Of a stretch of DNA of 6,632 nt, positions 5,803 through 6,632 are shown in pieces. Source of the stretch: Anaerolineae bacterium (GTDB lineage: Bacteria; Chloroflexota; Anaerolineae; E26-bin7); assembly GCA_029933115.1 (NCBI GenBank), contig JAOZOT010000200.1, positions 1-6,632 on the forward strand, written 5' to 3'. The first letter of the stretch is position 1; every line of letters starts with the position of its first letter. Below the pieces are notes generated by a model. It was not told where the DNA came from, did not search any database, and saw nothing but the letters and a program-made list of their open reading frames with translations. A program made the position numbers and the translations under genes.

Positions 5803-6234
5803 CTAATCGGTATCCCCGGTTGCAGCAACGTTTGAGATTTGAGAGGCGAAGTCGGGTCGGGCCCAGATGACAATGCCTTCGCCGAAAACGTTGTCCAGAT
5901 AGGCCGGGTCCAGGGTCTCCAGGTCACGGAGATTGGCCATAACAAAGGAGAAATCGTAGTCGGAATCGGTGCGCATGGCTGCCTCAACACAGATGCGGGC
6001 CACCATGCATCGTTCCTCGCCCAGTTCTGGTCGGTGGTCAGTGTCAAACAACAAAAACAGGTCAACGTCGCTTTCTTCATGCAGCTCGTTGCGCACAGCA
6101 GAGCCGTAGAGGACGACGCACAACAGGGAAGGGACCCGACCAATCTCGCTGGTGAATTCCTCGACGAGGTAACGTATCTGGGGGGGGATCACTTTGTCGC
6201 CCAGTCTCGGATGCTGGACAGCAGTTGTTGACAT
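5803..6234 (-). CDS. Minimal nucleotidyltransferase (MNT), MntA-like antitoxin
   Basis: A 143-residue protein of the DNA polymerase beta-like nucleotidyltransferase superfamily. The signature is clear: LYGSAVRN (42-49), then SDVDLFLLFD (55-64), giving G44-S45-x10-D56-x-D58, the spacing typical of MntA-type antitoxins. D94 in DYDFSF (92-97) is the likely third metal ligand. In characterised HepT/MntA pairs the MNT adds AMP groups from ATP to a Tyr of the HEPN toxin and so silences it. Here the HEPN gene lies directly upstream. With the ATG at 6234 (GGGGAG 11 bp upstream) the genes overlap by 46 bp. The GTG at 6190-6192 is an alternative: it overlaps the HEPN stop by 4 bp and gives a 129-residue protein starting about 29 residues before the GS motif. 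Both would allow translational coupling. I keep the ATG, with moderate certainty. Confidence 0.88.
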   Translation of the reverse strand: MSTTAVQHPRLGDKVIPPQIRYLVEEFTSEIGRVPSLLCVVLYGSAVRNELHEESDVDLFLLFDTDHRPELGEERCMVARICVEAAMRTDSDYDFSFVMANLRDLETLDPAYLDNVFGEGIVIWARPDFASQISNVAATGDTD

Positions 6235-6539
6235 TTAGCTATCGTCTCCCCATCGCCCTGTTTTCCATACCAACGGCCCATCCGCAGCCCTTCGATCTCC
6301 AGGAAGAGTTGGGCGATGTCTGGGTATCCGTAATTCCGCAGCCGTCGGACAAGGCCAGCGTGTGTGTCAGAATGCTCGCCGTGGCGTATTTCCAGCGCGT
6401 AGGCGATATACTGCTGAGCTGCACCGTAGATGTTTTCAACGATGGAAGCCACATGCCGTTCCGGTTGGAGAGCAGCCAGAAGGTAGGCAATGGTCTCTTC
6501 CAGTTCCCTGGCTCGTTGAAGATGTCCGTCTGCGTTCAT
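6189..6539 (-). CDS. HEPN-domain protein, probable toxin of the HEPN-MNT pair
   Basis: A 116-residue, mostly helical protein identified as HEPN by its helical pattern and its pairing with an MNT gene just downstream. HEPN toxins of such pairs are RNases. Helices span roughly 6-24, 28-51, 58-69, 73-84 and 96-114. The conserved element before the last helix reads GLRMGRWYG (84-92): R86 and Y91 are separated by four residues, similar to the HepT motif R-x4-H-x-Y but without the His. Other basic candidates are R52, H56 and H60 in RHGEHSDTH. It may be a diverged RNase, or act by another route. The start is firm: AGGAGG (6547-6552 on the opposite strand) sits 7 bp before the ATG. It is the first gene of the operon, preceded by a near-consensus promoter. 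Assignment as toxin is by context; activity is unproven. Confidence 0.78.
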   Translation of the reverse strand: MNADGHLQRARELEETIAYLLAALQPERHVASIVENIYGAAQQYIAYALEIRHGEHSDTHAGLVRRLRNYGYPDIAQLFLEIEGLRMGRWYGKQGDGETIAKCQQLLSSIRDWATK

Positions 6540-6546
6540 CGTTGCG

Positions 6547-6552
6547 CCTCCT
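6547..6552 (-). promoter_or_regulatory. Consensus ribosome binding site of the HEPN gene
   Basis: On the minus strand it reads AGGAGG, 7 bp before the ATG at 6539. It is far stronger than the site of the following MNT gene. Confidence 0.8.
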
Positions 6553-6580
6553 GAGCGGTAATGGCGGCTGCCCTACGAGT

Positions 6581-6609
6581 AGTATAGTGGAAAACCGAAC
6601 GGTTGTCAA
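6581..6609 (-). promoter_or_regulatory. Sigma-70-type promoter of the HEPN-MNT operon
   Basis: On the minus strand the -35 box is TTGACA (6604-6609, perfect) and the -10 box is TATACT (6581-6586, 5 of 6), with a 17-bp spacer. Transcription would start near 6574, leaving a leader of about 35 bases. The spacer contains the inverted repeat AACCG-AA-CGGTT (6593-6604), touching the -35 box, a plausible autorepressor site. ACTGTCAGT (6611-6619), a 9-bp odd palindrome, lies just upstream of the -35 box. Confidence 0.8.
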
Positions 6610-6632
6610 TACTGTCAGTCAGAAAAAGCGCA

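Noticed and set aside
5574..6143. Minus-strand frame (189 residues) overlapping the nucleotidyltransferase
   Set aside because: It is out of frame with the GS-x10-DxD protein, with a composition rich in Ser, Pro and Trp and no motif, so it is a shadow.
5839..6231. Plus-strand frame (130 residues) that could be driven by the extended -10 at 5592
   Set aside because: It is antisense to the nucleotidyltransferase, shows no domain or ribosome site, and is explained by the real gene.

Overview
The window looks like a chromosomal piece of a GC-rich, free-living bacterium. The protein styles (GH38/GH130 mannoside enzymes, clustered Gfo/Idh/MocA oxidoreductases, RHH-PIN and HEPN-MNT modules) would fit a Chloroflexota-type genome. 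That taxonomic guess is inference from gene content only; there is no rRNA, tRNA or marker gene here.

Left and centre (1-2521 and 3289-5599, all + strand) form a tightly packed carbohydrate cluster. It holds the C-terminal end of a GH38 alpha-mannosidase (1-549), a GH130 beta-mannoside phosphorylase-type enzyme (554-1477), a Gfo/Idh/MocA oxidoreductase (1487-2521), a second, divergent Gfo/Idh/MocA oxidoreductase (3289-4308) and a GT4-type glycosyltransferase (4319-5599). Gaps of 4 to 10 bp between neighbours, with good ribosome binding sites, point to one operon whose promoter lies upstream of the window. The likely theme is trimming and recycling of mannose-containing glycans, with sugar oxidoreduction alongside; the glycosyltransferase adds a possible synthetic step.

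This operon is interrupted between the two oxidoreductases by an opposite-strand RHH-PIN (VapBC-type) toxin-antitoxin module (2500-3190, - strand). The toxin's 3' end overlaps the 3' end of the first oxidoreductase by 22 bp. The antitoxin promoter is near-consensus (TTGACA, 17 bp, TAAAAT), sits in a regular array of inverted half-sites, and abuts the start codon of the second oxidoreductase. The repression circuit of the module and entry into the downstream sugar genes therefore share the same DNA.

The right end (5803-6539, - strand) carries a second two-gene module, a HEPN protein followed by a minimal nucleotidyltransferase (MNT), driven by another near-consensus promoter at 6581-6609. The 203 bp between the glycosyltransferase and this module hold no convincing gene. 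They do contain a perfect extended -10 motif over the glycosyltransferase stop codon, an 11-bp tandem repeat and a weak integron attC-like pair of boxes. No CRISPR array, transposase, tRNA or rRNA was seen.
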